The notes: generated by a model not told the origin, from the sequence alone. DNA of 64,000 nucleotides from an uncultured Lachnospiraceae bacterium (GCA_910578115.1 CAJTPO010000002.1:144541-208540); one strand, 5' to 3'; positions 8,988 to 18,306 are shown, numbered from the stretch's first letter. Translations and numbers: made by a program.

Positions 8988-9507
8988 AATCATACACCTC
9001 CATGATTTCTCTTGCAGCCTGCTCACCGATTGCAAACTGGTATGGGTGCAGGATGGCGATTATTTCTCCGCGAAATGTCCTGACATTATGTTCCAGTAAT
9101 TCCTTATCGGCGGCGAAACCATACATATAACCGTCATATCCAAAACTTATTGATTTTTGGGCGGCGATTGCAAATAAATGTCCTCCGACACCAAGGTATT
9201 TTACGTGGTCGGTAATCTGCTTATTATTGTCAGGACTTGCGCACATCCAACTGATATATAGCGCCTGCATATCATCATTGCGGGTTACAGCAACTAAACC
9301 CTGAATATCAACGGAACCTTCTACTACCAGGGCATAAATTTCATTTTCATCTGCGAGGGATTCCCAGTTTGTGTACCATCCATTCTTTTTGTTGTATTTC
9401 TTCAGGAATGATTTTCTCTTGATGCGGATTACTTCTGTTTGGATAAGTTCTCCTGTCCGTGCATCTTTGAGACAGGGAGTAAATGCATCTATTACTACGT
9501 TAATCAT
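8962..9507 (-). CDS. GNAT-like acetyltransferase
   Basis: 181 residues. The middle has the pattern of a GNAT fold: a strand run (ALVVEGSVDIQGLVAV, then QALYISWMCASPDN) followed by a pyrophosphate-loop-like segment YLGVGGHLFAIAAQKSISFG. The expected role is acetyl-CoA-dependent acetylation; substrate unknown. The ATG at 9507 has an AGAGGTG ribosome site. It forms a two-gene unit with the overlapping small gene downstream. The fold assignment is by motif pattern only. Confidence 0.65.
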   Translation of the reverse strand: MINVVIDAFTPCLKDARTGELIQTEVIRIKRKSFLKKYNKKNGWYTNWESLADENEIYALVVEGSVDIQGLVAVTRNDDMQALYISWMCASPDNNKQITDHVKYLGVGGHLFAIAAQKSISFGYDGYMYGFAADKELLEHNVRTFRGEIIAILHPYQFAIGEQAAREIMEVYDYEWTDEEI

Positions 9508-9898
9508 ATCAGCACCTCTTTACCTATTAATTTTACCACATAAAGCCGACCTTATCTATGCAAACATGGAAAAATATTTCCACAACGAAGGTCAGCGCAC
9601 TGAGCGCCATGATGGCAGGCAGTATTGCAGTGTTTTGATCAGGGTGGAGAAATGAACTGGTATATTCTGGGACAGGAAGCAGAAACGGTGGATTTCTTTT
9701 ATACAAAAAAGATGCCGGTGAATGTCATGATCTCGAAGATGGGGCGTGCATTGCCGGAGGATAGTTCCCTGACCGGGAAAGAATGAATAAACACAACTAA
9801 AGGGAAACATGAGGCGTGACAGTAAAGTCGAAGGCTGAACCGTTACCATGAGGCTGTTTTTGTGTTATAGATAACCTTGACATTTTTACAGCGGAGCG
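9508..9898. other. gene-poor stretch with degenerate coding traces
   Basis: Apart from a 44-residue ORF at 9652-9786, no gene is supported. The stretch leads into copy B of the surface-gene 3' remnant. Confidence 0.45.
9652..9786 (+). CDS. hypothetical 44-residue ORF
   Basis: MNWYILGQEAETVDFF start, with a GGTGGAG site five bases upstream of the ATG. Nothing in it is recognised. It could be a short peptide gene or a fragment of a decayed gene. Confidence 0.25.
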   Translation: MNWYILGQEAETVDFFYTKKMPVNVMISKMGRALPEDSSLTGKE

Positions 9899-10010
9899 GG
9901 CAGATATGGAGGCAGCGCTGCGGTAAAGTTCGATATCGCGAAGAAGGCAATCTGCCAAAAGGGCGAACTGTGACAGGCATCATTCAGTGAGCCTGGGTCA
10001 TTACAGAGGA
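9899..10010 (+). pseudogene. remnant of a surface-protein 3' end (copy B of a ~112-bp repeat)
   Basis: Frame RYGGSAAVKFDIAKKAICQ ending at TGA 9971-9973. Same reading and same stop as copy A at 8151-8262, offset by 1750 bases. There is no surface gene upstream, so this copy has lost its body. Confidence 0.65.
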
Positions 10011-10229
10011 ATTAATAACCCTGCTAATAGTAACGGGTAGAAAATGACTTGCGTGAATTCTATTCTTGGATTATACTGTTAGAACATAAAGGTATGTAAG
10101 ACAGTAAATAAATTAATACATACTGTAAATACTCATTAAATATTAGAAGATTCTGTTGATATACTCCAAAGCACGGAACAGCGCGAAGGGGTACATCGAC
10201 TGAGAACAAGGAAATGGAGGTAAATGATC

Positions 10230-10421
10230 ATGGCAGATATCACGAAAGACACAACAATAGGAGAAGCGCTGAGGACTAATCCGAATATCGCACCGGTGCT
10301 TATGGAGATTGGCATGCATTGTCTCGGATGCCCTTCCGCGCAGGGAGAGACACTGGCAGAGGCGGCTATGGTGCATGGCATCGCAGTGGATGACCTGATG
10401 GCGAAGATCGCGGCGGTATAG
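10230..10421 (+). CDS. DUF1858 / hybrid-cluster-protein-associated redox disulfide domain protein
   Basis: 63 residues (MADITKDTTIGEALRTNPNI start) with the CXXC-type motif HCLGCPSA near the middle, typical of the DUF1858 group found alone or fused to redox and iron-cluster proteins. It probably acts as a small thiol redox or cluster-associated protein in the cytoplasm. Both ATG 10224 and ATG 10230 follow GGAGG; 10230 has the better spacing (10 bases). It is monocistronic, ending in a strong terminator at 10471. Confidence 0.85.
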   Translation: MADITKDTTIGEALRTNPNIAPVLMEIGMHCLGCPSAQGETLAEAAMVHGIAVDDLMAKIAAV

Positions 10422-10470
10422 TGTAATTGGTTTATTGTTCATAGGATTATTTATGATTGAAGTTATTTTA

Positions 10471-10498
10471 GAGGGACCGGTTGAAGGTCCCTCTTTTG
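10471..10498 (+). terminator. intrinsic terminator of the DUF1858 gene
   Basis: Perfect GAGGGACC/GGTCCCTC stem with a 7-base loop, followed by TTTT. Confidence 0.9.
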
Positions 10499-10596
10499 TA
10501 TTTTTATGATCGTAGGAGATACATAAAGTTTCCTGTCTATTTGTTTATGAAAAGCTGTTATGCGCAAAGAAGAGTGGTCAGATATTATTTCAAACA

Positions 10597-10626
10597 TTGA
10601 CAAAATCATACCGGGGGGGGGACAAT
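10597..10626 (+). promoter_or_regulatory. promoter with a G9 tract in its spacer
   Basis: TTGACA (10597-10602) and GACAAT (10621-10626, 4 of 6 to TATAAT) are 18 bases apart, and the spacer ends in a run of nine G (10613-10621, the last G being the first base of the -10). The predicted start of transcription (~10633) is about 35 bases before the ATG at 10669. Slippage in the G run would change the -35/-10 spacing. Confidence 0.5.
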
Positions 10627-10668
10627 TTGTGCATGTATCATTACAAACTATTCATGAGGAGAAGGAAG

Positions 10669-13600
10669 ATGAGAACGACAGGAAGATGGGTAAGGAAAAG
10701 AGCATTGAGCATGTTGTTGGCATGTGCAATGCTCTTTTCGAGTGTGGAGCTGACTGCATTCGCAACTGAGCCTGGAATGGAAACGCTGCAGCCGGGAGAT
10801 GAGAGCGGCACAACGGGCGAAAACGAAGTGACAGAAGAGGAAGACGGAACCGAGGATTCCGACACGGAGGAAGATGTGGATGGAACAGGCGGTTCGGAGG
10901 AAGACGGAACCGGAGAGCAGACACCGGAGGATGAAATCGATACGGGGAAAGAACCCGGAAACCCGGAGCAGGAAGGCGATGCTGCAGACGGAGAAGAGCC
11001 GGAGGGAGAGCATCAGGAGAGTAATGATCCTGATAAAGAGGATCCAAGTGAATCAGACCAGACAGAGGATTCGGATGGAACTGTTGAAGAGGAAGAAGAC
11101 AGCGACGTAACAGACGGTAACGACGGGAATGAGGAAGACGGTTCGACGGATGATTCCGGAAAGACGGAAGAAGATGACAGTGTCTCTGAGAATAGTGTTT
11201 CAGAGAACAGTGTAGCGGAGAACAGTATTTCAGAGAACAGCATTTCAGAGAATAGTCTTATAACGGTCAATGCGAAAAGTTCTTTCGGGCGTGCACTAAC
11301 CAGTACGGTTCCGATCGAAATGACTGCGGCAGGAAGCGGTAGTGAGATTGATAAAGTTATAATAGACGGTATGGGTGCCGAAGTTCATTTATATGGACCT
11401 GCGGCAGAAAATTGTATGCTCGTAGTAGGCATATACGATGAAATCAGTGAGCGGCAGATTGCGACAGCTAATGTAGAGGTTTCAATAGGTGAAACAGTTG
11501 TTTCGGTTTCATTCGAAGACACTTTGCCGCAGTATTTTATAGTCAGAGCATTTTTAGTAGAAAATGATACATACAGGCCACTGTGCGGACGTTATGAATC
11601 TAATGATTATACACGTACAATGCAGGAGTTTTATAATAAGACTACAGCAGATTTTGCGGCGGAGCAGATCATTAATCTGGATGAGAGTGAAGACAATAAT
11701 TTTGTGGTATTCAGCGATTATGTTAAGGTAATCCGTGCGGGGAGTGATGGGACGACCAATAAGGTGGTGGCATGCGACGAGGAAAATCTGGTTTATATGA
11801 TAGAAAATCCTGATGAGACTGTCACAGGACTTAAAGCCGGTGAGACATTTGCATATTTGTGTGATGACAATGGGGCAATCATCACAACAATTGTTGAGAT
11901 TATCATAAATGAACAAAACAATCTGGTTGAGATTCATGGAAGCGGAGAAAATCTCAATGATGTGTTTGAGTTTATTAAAATAGGAGCATGTAATCCGCGG
12001 AATACAATGATGCGGATGGCAAGGGAAAGCGCCCTTGAGGGGGAACTTAAGGAGGTTCTGAAGTTCAGTTTCGATGACGAAAAAATAGAGCTGGGAGTCA
12101 GAACAACAGATGATGGGGAAGTGGAGACGCAACCAGTAAAGTGGGAGGGGCTTGAGCAAACAATTAATAACTTGGAGAATTTGTTTCCAGGAATATTTGG
12201 AGACGATTTAAAGGATAGCTTAAAGACACTGAAAAGCATGGGTTTAAGTGCGGATCTTACGGTTTCTGCATACACAGATGGATATGTGCATTTTGTGAAG
12301 GAGGAGAAGCCCAGAGGTGCGCAGCTGGTGGTCAAATATCAGGCGGATATAGAGATAGATTATGGTAACAGTGAAACGGTAGGCGGAAACGGAGACGATG
12401 ACAAGAACAGCGGCGAGGAAATTTTAAAGACACCAAGTTTAAAAGTAGAATTGCCCTTGATTCCGTCGCTTCCTAAAGAGTTTCTTTCTGTAACAGCACA
12501 AATCCATTTTGAAATGGATATAGGTGGCTCACTGTACATACTGGCAAATGTTGATGGTTCGGCAGGCTTAACGGTTGATTTGGAAAAGAGGAGTGTTGAA
12601 AAGATTGGCGGTTCACCGAATTGGGAGGTGAAGATTGGAGCTGAACTTGAGTTCGAACCCAAATTAGTTTTCGGTATAGATGCTTCATTTTTAAAATGGG
12701 GAGAAAATGTTCCGGGAAATAGAGCGGCAGGGATAGCTGGAGAAATAGAAGCTGGTGCAACGATAACGCTGCGGAAGCCGGATATAGAAGTGTCTAGCAA
12801 CAAACAGCATGAATGTAGAGAAAAACATAATAATGACGGGGATTCGGGGAAATTTTACTGCATATCAGGGGAGCTTGTACCACTTTTGGGTATTGAAGCT
12901 GAAATAGATTTTGTGGGATTTGAATTTAACATTGCAGAAGATTTCTTTGACGAACTTGAGGAGAAAATAGGGGAGAATAATAAGATAGACTTTTATTGTA
13001 GTTTTGCTTTTGGAGATTTTGGAAAAGGGAAATGCCCACATGAGAAATATAAAGTAACAGTTAAAGTGAAAAAAAATGAAGTCCCTGTAAGCGGCGCAAG
13101 AGTAAACGATGAAAGCGATACGAGCAAGAACGGGTGTGTAGAACGCTGGGAATCACCCGGTGTCAAACTGTTCTATGCGGTGAAGGATGGAATAATAGGG
13201 AATAAAAGGGTCAAAATAATCAAACCGGGTCAGATGATAACAATTTATCTGAGAACAGGTGAAGCAGGAGTGGTGGAAGGTAGTGCAGTGGAACAGGTAT
13301 GCGCAGGCGATCAGGCCAGGAGTTGTGCGGTTATCACGCGGGATGGCAGACTATATCGATGGGGGGATAATTGTTATGGACAGATAGGAGATGCCACCTT
13401 GGAGAATCGATACGAACCGGTCCTTATTCCGCTCCCTGGCAAAGTAGTTATGTTCATGGAGAACAACGGCAGCAGTGCAGCTGTCGTGCAGAATGGTACT
13501 TTGGGCAATGCTTTGTATATGTGGGGAAGAAATGAATATGGACAACTGGGAAATGATACAAAGAATAATGTTAATGTACCTCCGGATAAACCGTTGATGG

Positions 13601-16600
13601 ATGGTGTGCGGGAGGTCTGCCTTGGAAACAGGCTCACTGCGGTGATCAAAGAAACCGGTGAACTCTATCTATGCGGTTCCATTAGTGGACAGACTATGAC
13701 AACTCCAACGAAGGTCTTGCCTGGTCAGAAAATAAAACAGGTTGCGACGAATCAGTATTCACGGGAAGGTCATATTGCGGCGGTAACCGAGAGTGGAGAC
13801 TTGTATTTATGGGGTGATAATCAGTCTGGCCAGATCGGAAATGGAAAGAATGAGAGCAACGTGTTATCTCCGGTGCAGATTCTGCTGGAAGAGAAGGTGA
13901 AGCAGGTCAGTTTAGGGGATGGGCATAGTGCAGCGGTTACAGAGGATGGACGACTCTATTTATGGGGGGATAATAGCTTTGGGCAGATTGGAAATGGAGG
14001 TAAGCAAGTCCAATATGTACCGGTGGAAATTTCGTTGGATGACCAGAAAGTAAGACAGGTTCATCTTGCACAATGTTATAGTATGGCGATTACTGAGGCA
14101 GGCGATTTGTATGCGTGGGGAGTAAATGACTCTGGGATAATCGGAAAGGGAACTCCTTCCGACACTGCCAAGGTTTTTACTATACCGCAGAAAATAATGG
14201 AAAATGTTAAGGCGGTAGATTCTGAAACTTCAGGGGGACCCTGTAATGCGGCGCTCACAGAGGATGGCAGCCTGTATCTTTGGGGGGATAACAGATGCGA
14301 ATGTATTGGTAAACATGAAGAAGTTGGGTATTCAGTGAGTCCTCCGGTCATGGTGTTAGACAAGGTAAAGCAAGTCAGTCTGGGCGGATGCTATAGCGAT
14401 ACACATGGTGGCAATAATAACCTCAATGTCGGAGGCGGTTTTTGTGTTGCAGTTAAAGAAGACGGCAGTCTGTGGACGTGGGGCTGCAACAGCGCTGGTC
14501 AGCTTGGCAGAGGAAAGTATATTACGGACCGTGGTATTGGCATGGTCACAATTCCAGAAGATAAGGACAGCCGTGCTTATGAAGCGGAAGCCTACACGGC
14601 AGATGACAGCCCGCAGATCACGCCGGATCCCGCTAATCCCGTGAAGCAGACGGCAGGTTTTACAGGACTTACACTCAACGACATCCATAACATCTATGTT
14701 ATGCGGTCAAGGGAGGCGGATGATGTTCTTGGTTCCGACAACCTGCTTTATATCGGACAGTCGGTTTCTGATGCAGAGGGGCGTTTAACTGTAACGTATG
14801 AGATGAAGGAAGCCTTTGAGACGCCGGTAGTGTTCTGCGTAGGTATGACAAGGACGGACCTGACGGCTGCGGAGATCACGCTTGCGGATATTATTTATGA
14901 CGGAGAAGAGCATCTGGTGGAACCACAGGTCGTTTTGAATGGCCGGACGCTGGTAGAGGGCGAACAATATGACCTCTACGGTGACTGTATTGTCAAAGAA
15001 CAGGGCGAATATAAGATAGTGGTCAGAGGAACAGGACTATACAGTGGTGAGAAGGAAGTGACCTTCCATGTAAAAGAGGGCGGCGACAATCCAGATGATG
15101 GCGACAATCCGGATGATGGCGATAATCCGGGCGGTGATGATTCGGAATACGGTGATGTGCGGGAGGAAGATATTCCTGCGGACGGTATCATTCCCGCAGG
15201 ACTCTGGATTGCGGGTATTTCGGAAGACGGTTATACATATACAGGCAAAGCGATCAGGCCTGAGGTCAGAGTCTACGACAATAAGACGCTTCTCGAGGAA
15301 AAGACGGATTACACAATTGTCTATCAGAATAATATCCTGGCAAATATCACCACGGATGAGCGGACGTTGTCTACGATCACCGTTACGGGAAAAGGCAATT
15401 ATGAGGGGAAGGAGACACAGACCTTCAAGATTATGCCGGTGGACATCAGCCCTCAGGCAGCAGGAACAGAAGGCCAGGAGACATCCGGGGACGGCACACT
15501 GACCGGCGGGGAGGAAGAAGACGCGTTTGCGGCGGATGATATGACGATCGCTTACAGCGGTAAAGCACAGAAGCCTCTGCCGACTCTCTATTGGAATGAA
15601 AAGAAACTGAAAAATAACACGGACTATACAATCACCTATTATGACAGTACAGGAGAAAAGAAACTGGCATCCGTCAAGGATAACGGAAGTTATTATATTC
15701 GCCTTGCCGGAAAAGGCAACTTTACTGGTGAGCGTACTGTCAGACTGACGGTCACGGATAAGCTGAGACTGATGAGTAAAGTGACTGTGACCAAAGTAAA
15801 GAACCAGCCCTATACGGGAGCGGCGATCATGCCGGCACTCACGGTGAAGGACGGTAAAAGCGTATTAAAGGAAGGAGAGCATTACACGATAGCCTACAGC
15901 CGCAATACTGCAGTCGGAACTGCTTATGCCGTGGTGACAGGTATCGAGAAGGCGGGTTACAGCGGTACCAAGCGGATCAGCTTTAAGATTACGGGCACGT
16001 CTATTGGCAGGGCCGTAGTGACGGGGCTGACGGGTACCACTTTCCAGTACAACGGCACGGCGCATGAACCGGCACTGGTTCTGAAGGTCAAGGACGGAGG
16101 AAAAGAGAAGACATTGACATTGGGCAGTGATTATAAGATCACGTGGCAGAAAAACCTGAATGCCGGCACTGCGACGGTGCTTTTCACCGGTGTGGGCGGT
16201 TATTCAGGGTCTCTGAAAAAAACTTTTAAGATCAATGCCTTTAACATTGCAGAGAATAAAGAAAACTGCTTTAATGTGGCGTTGACGGCCGATTCCGTAC
16301 CGTATGCCAAGGGCGGTGCAAAGCCGGATATGACCGTGACATTTAGAAGACCCGATGGCAGTGAACAAAAGCTGCAGGAGGGCAGGGATTATACGGTGAC
16401 GTGTCAGAACAATAAGGCTCTCTATGACGGCAGCAGCGGGAAACAGCCATCTGTTACGGTCAAAGGAAAGGGGAATTTCAGCGGTACTTATGCCACGAAA
16501 CTCTCTTACAGGATAGTACCCCGCAATATCGGGGAGCTGGAGCTGGGTGTTTCGGATTCGGTCTACCAGAATAAGAAGAATGCCTGTGTGTCGAAGGTGA

Positions 16601-17100
16601 CCGTTACCGATATTGATGGCAGGGTCCTGACGGCAGGTAAGGACTATGAGAAGAAACCGGTCTATACCTATAAGAGCGATACAATGCTGGATAACGGAAC
16701 AATGCGTGCGGCCGGCAGTGCCGTTGACAGGGATGATATCGTCCCGGCCGGAACGGTGTTGAAAGTGGCGGTTACGGCTAAGAATGGCGGTAACTATACA
16801 GGCACACTGGAAGGGGAATATCGTATCACAAAGGCGAGCATTTCCAAAACGGCGGTGACAGTCCGCAGGCAGACTTATACCGGGCAGGAGATTATATTGG
16901 ATAAGAGTGATATCACTGTCAGGATCAAAGGGAAGCAGGTGGATGAAAGCCAGTTTGAAATTGTGGAAGGAAGTTATAAGAACAATGTCAAGAAGGGCAC
17001 TGCCAGTGTAACGATCCGTGGTGTGGATAATTACGGCGGTACGAAGACGATCAGGTTCACCATCAAGGCAAAAGGATTCCTGTGGTGGTGGAGAAAGTAG
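10669..17100 (+). CDS. giant secreted surface protein: RCC1 repeats and MBG-like repeats
   Basis: 2143 residues from the ATG at 10669 (AGGAGAAGG just upstream), preferred over the upstream in-frame start at 10597, which lies inside the promoter. A signal peptide ends TAFA near residue 32. A long Glu/Asp/Gly/Ser linker contains five VSENS-type pentapeptides. The middle (about 200-880) is unrecognised beta-rich sequence. About seven RCC1-like repeats follow at about 884-1290 (LYLWGDN plus GQIGNG cores), a propeller family. MBG-like Ig repeats then run to KGFLWWWRK. No LPXTG. Cell-surface display is inferred. The N-terminal effector part is unrelated to the first giant protein although the C-terminal module is shared. 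Confidence 0.87.
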   Translation: MRTTGRWVRKRALSMLLACAMLFSSVELTAFATEPGMETLQPGDESGTTGENEVTEEEDGTEDSDTEEDVDGTGGSEEDGTGEQTPEDEIDTGKEPGNPEQEGDAADGEEPEGEHQESNDPDKEDPSESDQTEDSDGTVEEEEDSDVTDGNDGNEEDGSTDDSGKTEEDDSVSENSVSENSVAENSISENSISENSLITVNAKSSFGRALTSTVPIEMTAAGSGSEIDKVIIDGMGAEVHLYGPAAENCMLVVGIYDEISERQIATANVEVSIGETVVSVSFEDTLPQYFIVRAFLVENDTYRPLCGRYESNDYTRTMQEFYNKTTADFAAEQIINLDESEDNNFVVFSDYVKVIRAGSDGTTNKVVACDEENLVYMIENPDETVTGLKAGETFAYLCDDNGAIITTIVEIIINEQNNLVEIHGSGENLNDVFEFIKIGACNPRNTMMRMARESALEGELKEVLKFSFDDEKIELGVRTTDDGEVETQPVKWEGLEQTINNLENLFPGIFGDDLKDSLKTLKSMGLSADLTVSAYTDGYVHFVKEEKPRGAQLVVKYQADIEIDYGNSETVGGNGDDDKNSGEEILKTPSLKVELPLIPSLPKEFLSVTAQIHFEMDIGGSLYILANVDGSAGLTVDLEKRSVEKIGGSPNWEVKIGAELEFEPKLVFGIDASFLKWGENVPGNRAAGIAGEIEAGATITLRKPDIEVSSNKQHECREKHNNDGDSGKFYCISGELVPLLGIEAEIDFVGFEFNIAEDFFDELEEKIGENNKIDFYCSFAFGDFGKGKCPHEKYKVTVKVKKNEVPVSGARVNDESDTSKNGCVERWESPGVKLFYAVKDGIIGNKRVKIIKPGQMITIYLRTGEAGVVEGSAVEQVCAGDQARSCAVITRDGRLYRWGDNCYGQIGDATLENRYEPVLIPLPGKVVMFMENNGSSAAVVQNGTLGNALYMWGRNEYGQLGNDTKNNVNVPPDKPLMDGVREVCLGNRLTAVIKETGELYLCGSISGQTMTTPTKVLPGQKIKQVATNQYSREGHIAAVTESGDLYLWGDNQSGQIGNGKNESNVLSPVQILLEEKVKQVSLGDGHSAAVTEDGRLYLWGDNSFGQIGNGGKQVQYVPVEISLDDQKVRQVHLAQCYSMAITEAGDLYAWGVNDSGIIGKGTPSDTAKVFTIPQKIMENVKAVDSETSGGPCNAALTEDGSLYLWGDNRCECIGKHEEVGYSVSPPVMVLDKVKQVSLGGCYSDTHGGNNNLNVGGGFCVAVKEDGSLWTWGCNSAGQLGRGKYITDRGIGMVTIPEDKDSRAYEAEAYTADDSPQITPDPANPVKQTAGFTGLTLNDIHNIYVMRSREADDVLGSDNLLYIGQSVSDAEGRLTVTYEMKEAFETPVVFCVGMTRTDLTAAEITLADIIYDGEEHLVEPQVVLNGRTLVEGEQYDLYGDCIVKEQGEYKIVVRGTGLYSGEKEVTFHVKEGGDNPDDGDNPDDGDNPGGDDSEYGDVREEDIPADGIIPAGLWIAGISEDGYTYTGKAIRPEVRVYDNKTLLEEKTDYTIVYQNNILANITTDERTLSTITVTGKGNYEGKETQTFKIMPVDISPQAAGTEGQETSGDGTLTGGEEEDAFAADDMTIAYSGKAQKPLPTLYWNEKKLKNNTDYTITYYDSTGEKKLASVKDNGSYYIRLAGKGNFTGERTVRLTVTDKLRLMSKVTVTKVKNQPYTGAAIMPALTVKDGKSVLKEGEHYTIAYSRNTAVGTAYAVVTGIEKAGYSGTKRISFKITGTSIGRAVVTGLTGTTFQYNGTAHEPALVLKVKDGGKEKTLTLGSDYKITWQKNLNAGTATVLFTGVGGYSGSLKKTFKINAFNIAENKENCFNVALTADSVPYAKGGAKPDMTVTFRRPDGSEQKLQEGRDYTVTCQNNKALYDGSSGKQPSVTVKGKGNFSGTYATKLSYRIVPRNIGELELGVSDSVYQNKKNACVSKVTVTDIDGRVLTAGKDYEKKPVYTYKSDTMLDNGTMRAAGSAVDRDDIVPAGTVLKVAVTAKNGGNYTGTLEGEYRITKASISKTAVTVRRQTYTGQEIILDKSDITVRIKGKQVDESQFEIVEGSYKNNVKKGTASVTIRGVDNYGGTKTIRFTIKAKGFLWWWRK
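11182..11256 (+). repeat. 15-bp tandem repeat encoding five V/I-S-E-N-S units
   Basis: Five consecutive 15-base units encode VSENS, VSENS, VAENS, ISENS, ISENS at the end of the acidic linker. The codons vary at third positions, so the repeat is maintained at protein level. Confidence 0.85.
15778..17100 (+). repeat. 3' module shared with the first giant gene (copy 2)
   Basis: Protein-level match to 6769-8148, ending in the same KGFLWWWRK. Differences are spread evenly, which suggests an old duplication. Confidence 0.85.
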
Positions 17101-17130
17101 AAGATACATATTGAGACAGGTACTGCATTA

Positions 17131-17173
17131 AAAAACCCCGTGCGGTTTCCGTGATCGGAATCCCGCGCGGGGG
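17131..17173. terminator. terminator between converging surface gene and mecA
   Basis: GC-rich stem (ccccgtgcgg with cccgcgcgggg, inner tttccg/cggaa). The A6 run on its left gives a T tract on the minus strand, so it mainly serves mecA. It may also stop the giant gene. Confidence 0.75.
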
Positions 17174-17226
17174 TTCTATATAGATCCACATGAATAAAAA
17201 GATAACACAGGGATGTCATGTCATGA

Positions 17227-18009
17227 TCATATCTGCGCCAATGACTTAAGCGCGTTATCCCGGATCAGCGGTTCGAAATGCTCTTCCAGATAAGCTCTGG
17301 CAGCATTCACGGACTTCTCGGGTTTGCCGTATTCTGAGATCAGGTTACAGATACGGTTGAAGTCGGATGCATTCTGGCCTGCGGAATCGATCAGCAGGAG
17401 ATAGGAACCGCTCTTCTCATCCTTATACAGCGTGTTGGAACCCTGGTAAACAGCGGAAGCCACGTGAGCCAGTCTTGTGACGTTGTTCAGTGTGCCGAAG
17501 GTAAAGAGCTGGCAGGAAATCTGCTGAACGGGCGATTTCTTAGTGCCGGAGTGCTGGCTGCTGCCAGTGTCTGCGGCGGGTGCGGATTTGGATTCTGAGG
17601 ATTCTTCCGACAGGTCACTTCCACTCATCTTGCGAAGCATGTTCAGAACTTCGTCGGCGCCTTCGGAGAAAACGTCTGCCAATTCTTCGTTATCGTCATC
17701 GAAATCATCCCCCTCGTGGATAGAAGGTGCGAACTTGGAGAAGCGTGTGTCCAGCTCTTCCGGATCTTCAACCTTGGTGATGATCAGCACGATACATTCC
17801 GAGTTTAACGGGATCGCCTCAATCATAAGCGGGATATCCTCCGCCTCAAAACCGCATTCGTAAGCGGCCTGCCGCATCATATCACGGAACAGGGTCTTGG
17901 CCTTCTCTGTGCCGTATGCGAGTTCACTGATCTTCAGTTCCCGGGTCGCCAGATCCTCCCTCGTAAGGGTACAGCGAATCTGATGTTCATTTACTTTTTC
18001 TATTTTCAT
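17227..18009 (-). CDS. mecA: adaptor protein MecA
   Basis: 260 residues. MecA-type adaptors deliver substrates to the ClpC unfoldase and in Bacillus restrain competence. The N-terminal substrate-binding part is clear (MKIEKVNEHQIRCTLTREDL, then LIEAIPLNSECIVLIITKVEDP), followed by a charged Ser/Asp linker (about 90-150) and a C-terminal ClpC-binding half (QLFTFGTLNNVTRLA). A GAAGGATG site lies 12 bases before the ATG. It is monocistronic, with a terminator downstream. Confidence 0.93.
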   Translation of the reverse strand: MKIEKVNEHQIRCTLTREDLATRELKISELAYGTEKAKTLFRDMMRQAAYECGFEAEDIPLMIEAIPLNSECIVLIITKVEDPEELDTRFSKFAPSIHEGDDFDDDNEELADVFSEGADEVLNMLRKMSGSDLSEESSESKSAPAADTGSSQHSGTKKSPVQQISCQLFTFGTLNNVTRLAHVASAVYQGSNTLYKDEKSGSYLLLIDSAGQNASDFNRICNLISEYGKPEKSVNAARAYLEEHFEPLIRDNALKSLAQI

Positions 18010-18125
18010 ATGATGATCACATCCTTCTCACTATAGAATAAATTCTCTCACAAAAATCATCTGTTGTATGACGGTCGAAAATGTGCAGCCGGGCATCGTT
18101 TCCTGCTTTCCCGTCAGCTACATGT

Positions 18126-18154
18126 ATCTTATACTTTGCGCTAATTTTAGTCAA
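18126..18154 (-). promoter_or_regulatory. likely mecA promoter
   Basis: Minus-strand TTGACT (18149-18154), 17-base spacer, TAAGAT (18126-18131), about 115 bases upstream of mecA. Confidence 0.5.
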
Positions 18155-18201
18155 TAGTGTACATAAAGTGTTTAAAAATTTTTAATATTTTTAGAATTTA
18201 C

Positions 18202-18230
18202 TTGCTTTTTTGTCAGATTATGCCTATAAT
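18202..18230 (+). promoter_or_regulatory. promoter of a candidate small RNA
   Basis: TTGCTT (18202-18207), 17-base spacer, TATAAT (18225-18230). No gene follows within 700 bases, so the product is probably an RNA. Confidence 0.6.
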
Positions 18231-18236
18231 CGAACT

Positions 18237-18306
18237 ACAAGATGTCTCCGGATAGTCGGCAGCGGAAGGAGGCAGAGAACAAAATTTCATAAATAACATC
18301 TTTTTC
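18237..18306 (+). ncRNA. candidate small RNA of about 70 nt
   Basis: Begins at the expected start of the upstream promoter. Closed by AAGATGT (18239-18245) with ACATCTT (18296-18302), leading straight into a T run. Inside, CTCC can pair with GGAG around a GCGGAAGGAG segment. There is no open frame. No RNA family recognised. Confidence 0.4.

Noticed and set aside
10560..10769. ORF starting at 10560 over the promoter of the RCC1 gene
   Set aside because: It overlaps the promoter and start of the giant gene in another frame and has no ribosome site.
3469..17100. Sortase anchoring of the giant surface proteins
   Set aside because: No LPXTG-like motif, hydrophobic helix and basic tail at either C-terminus; both end in FLWWWRK.
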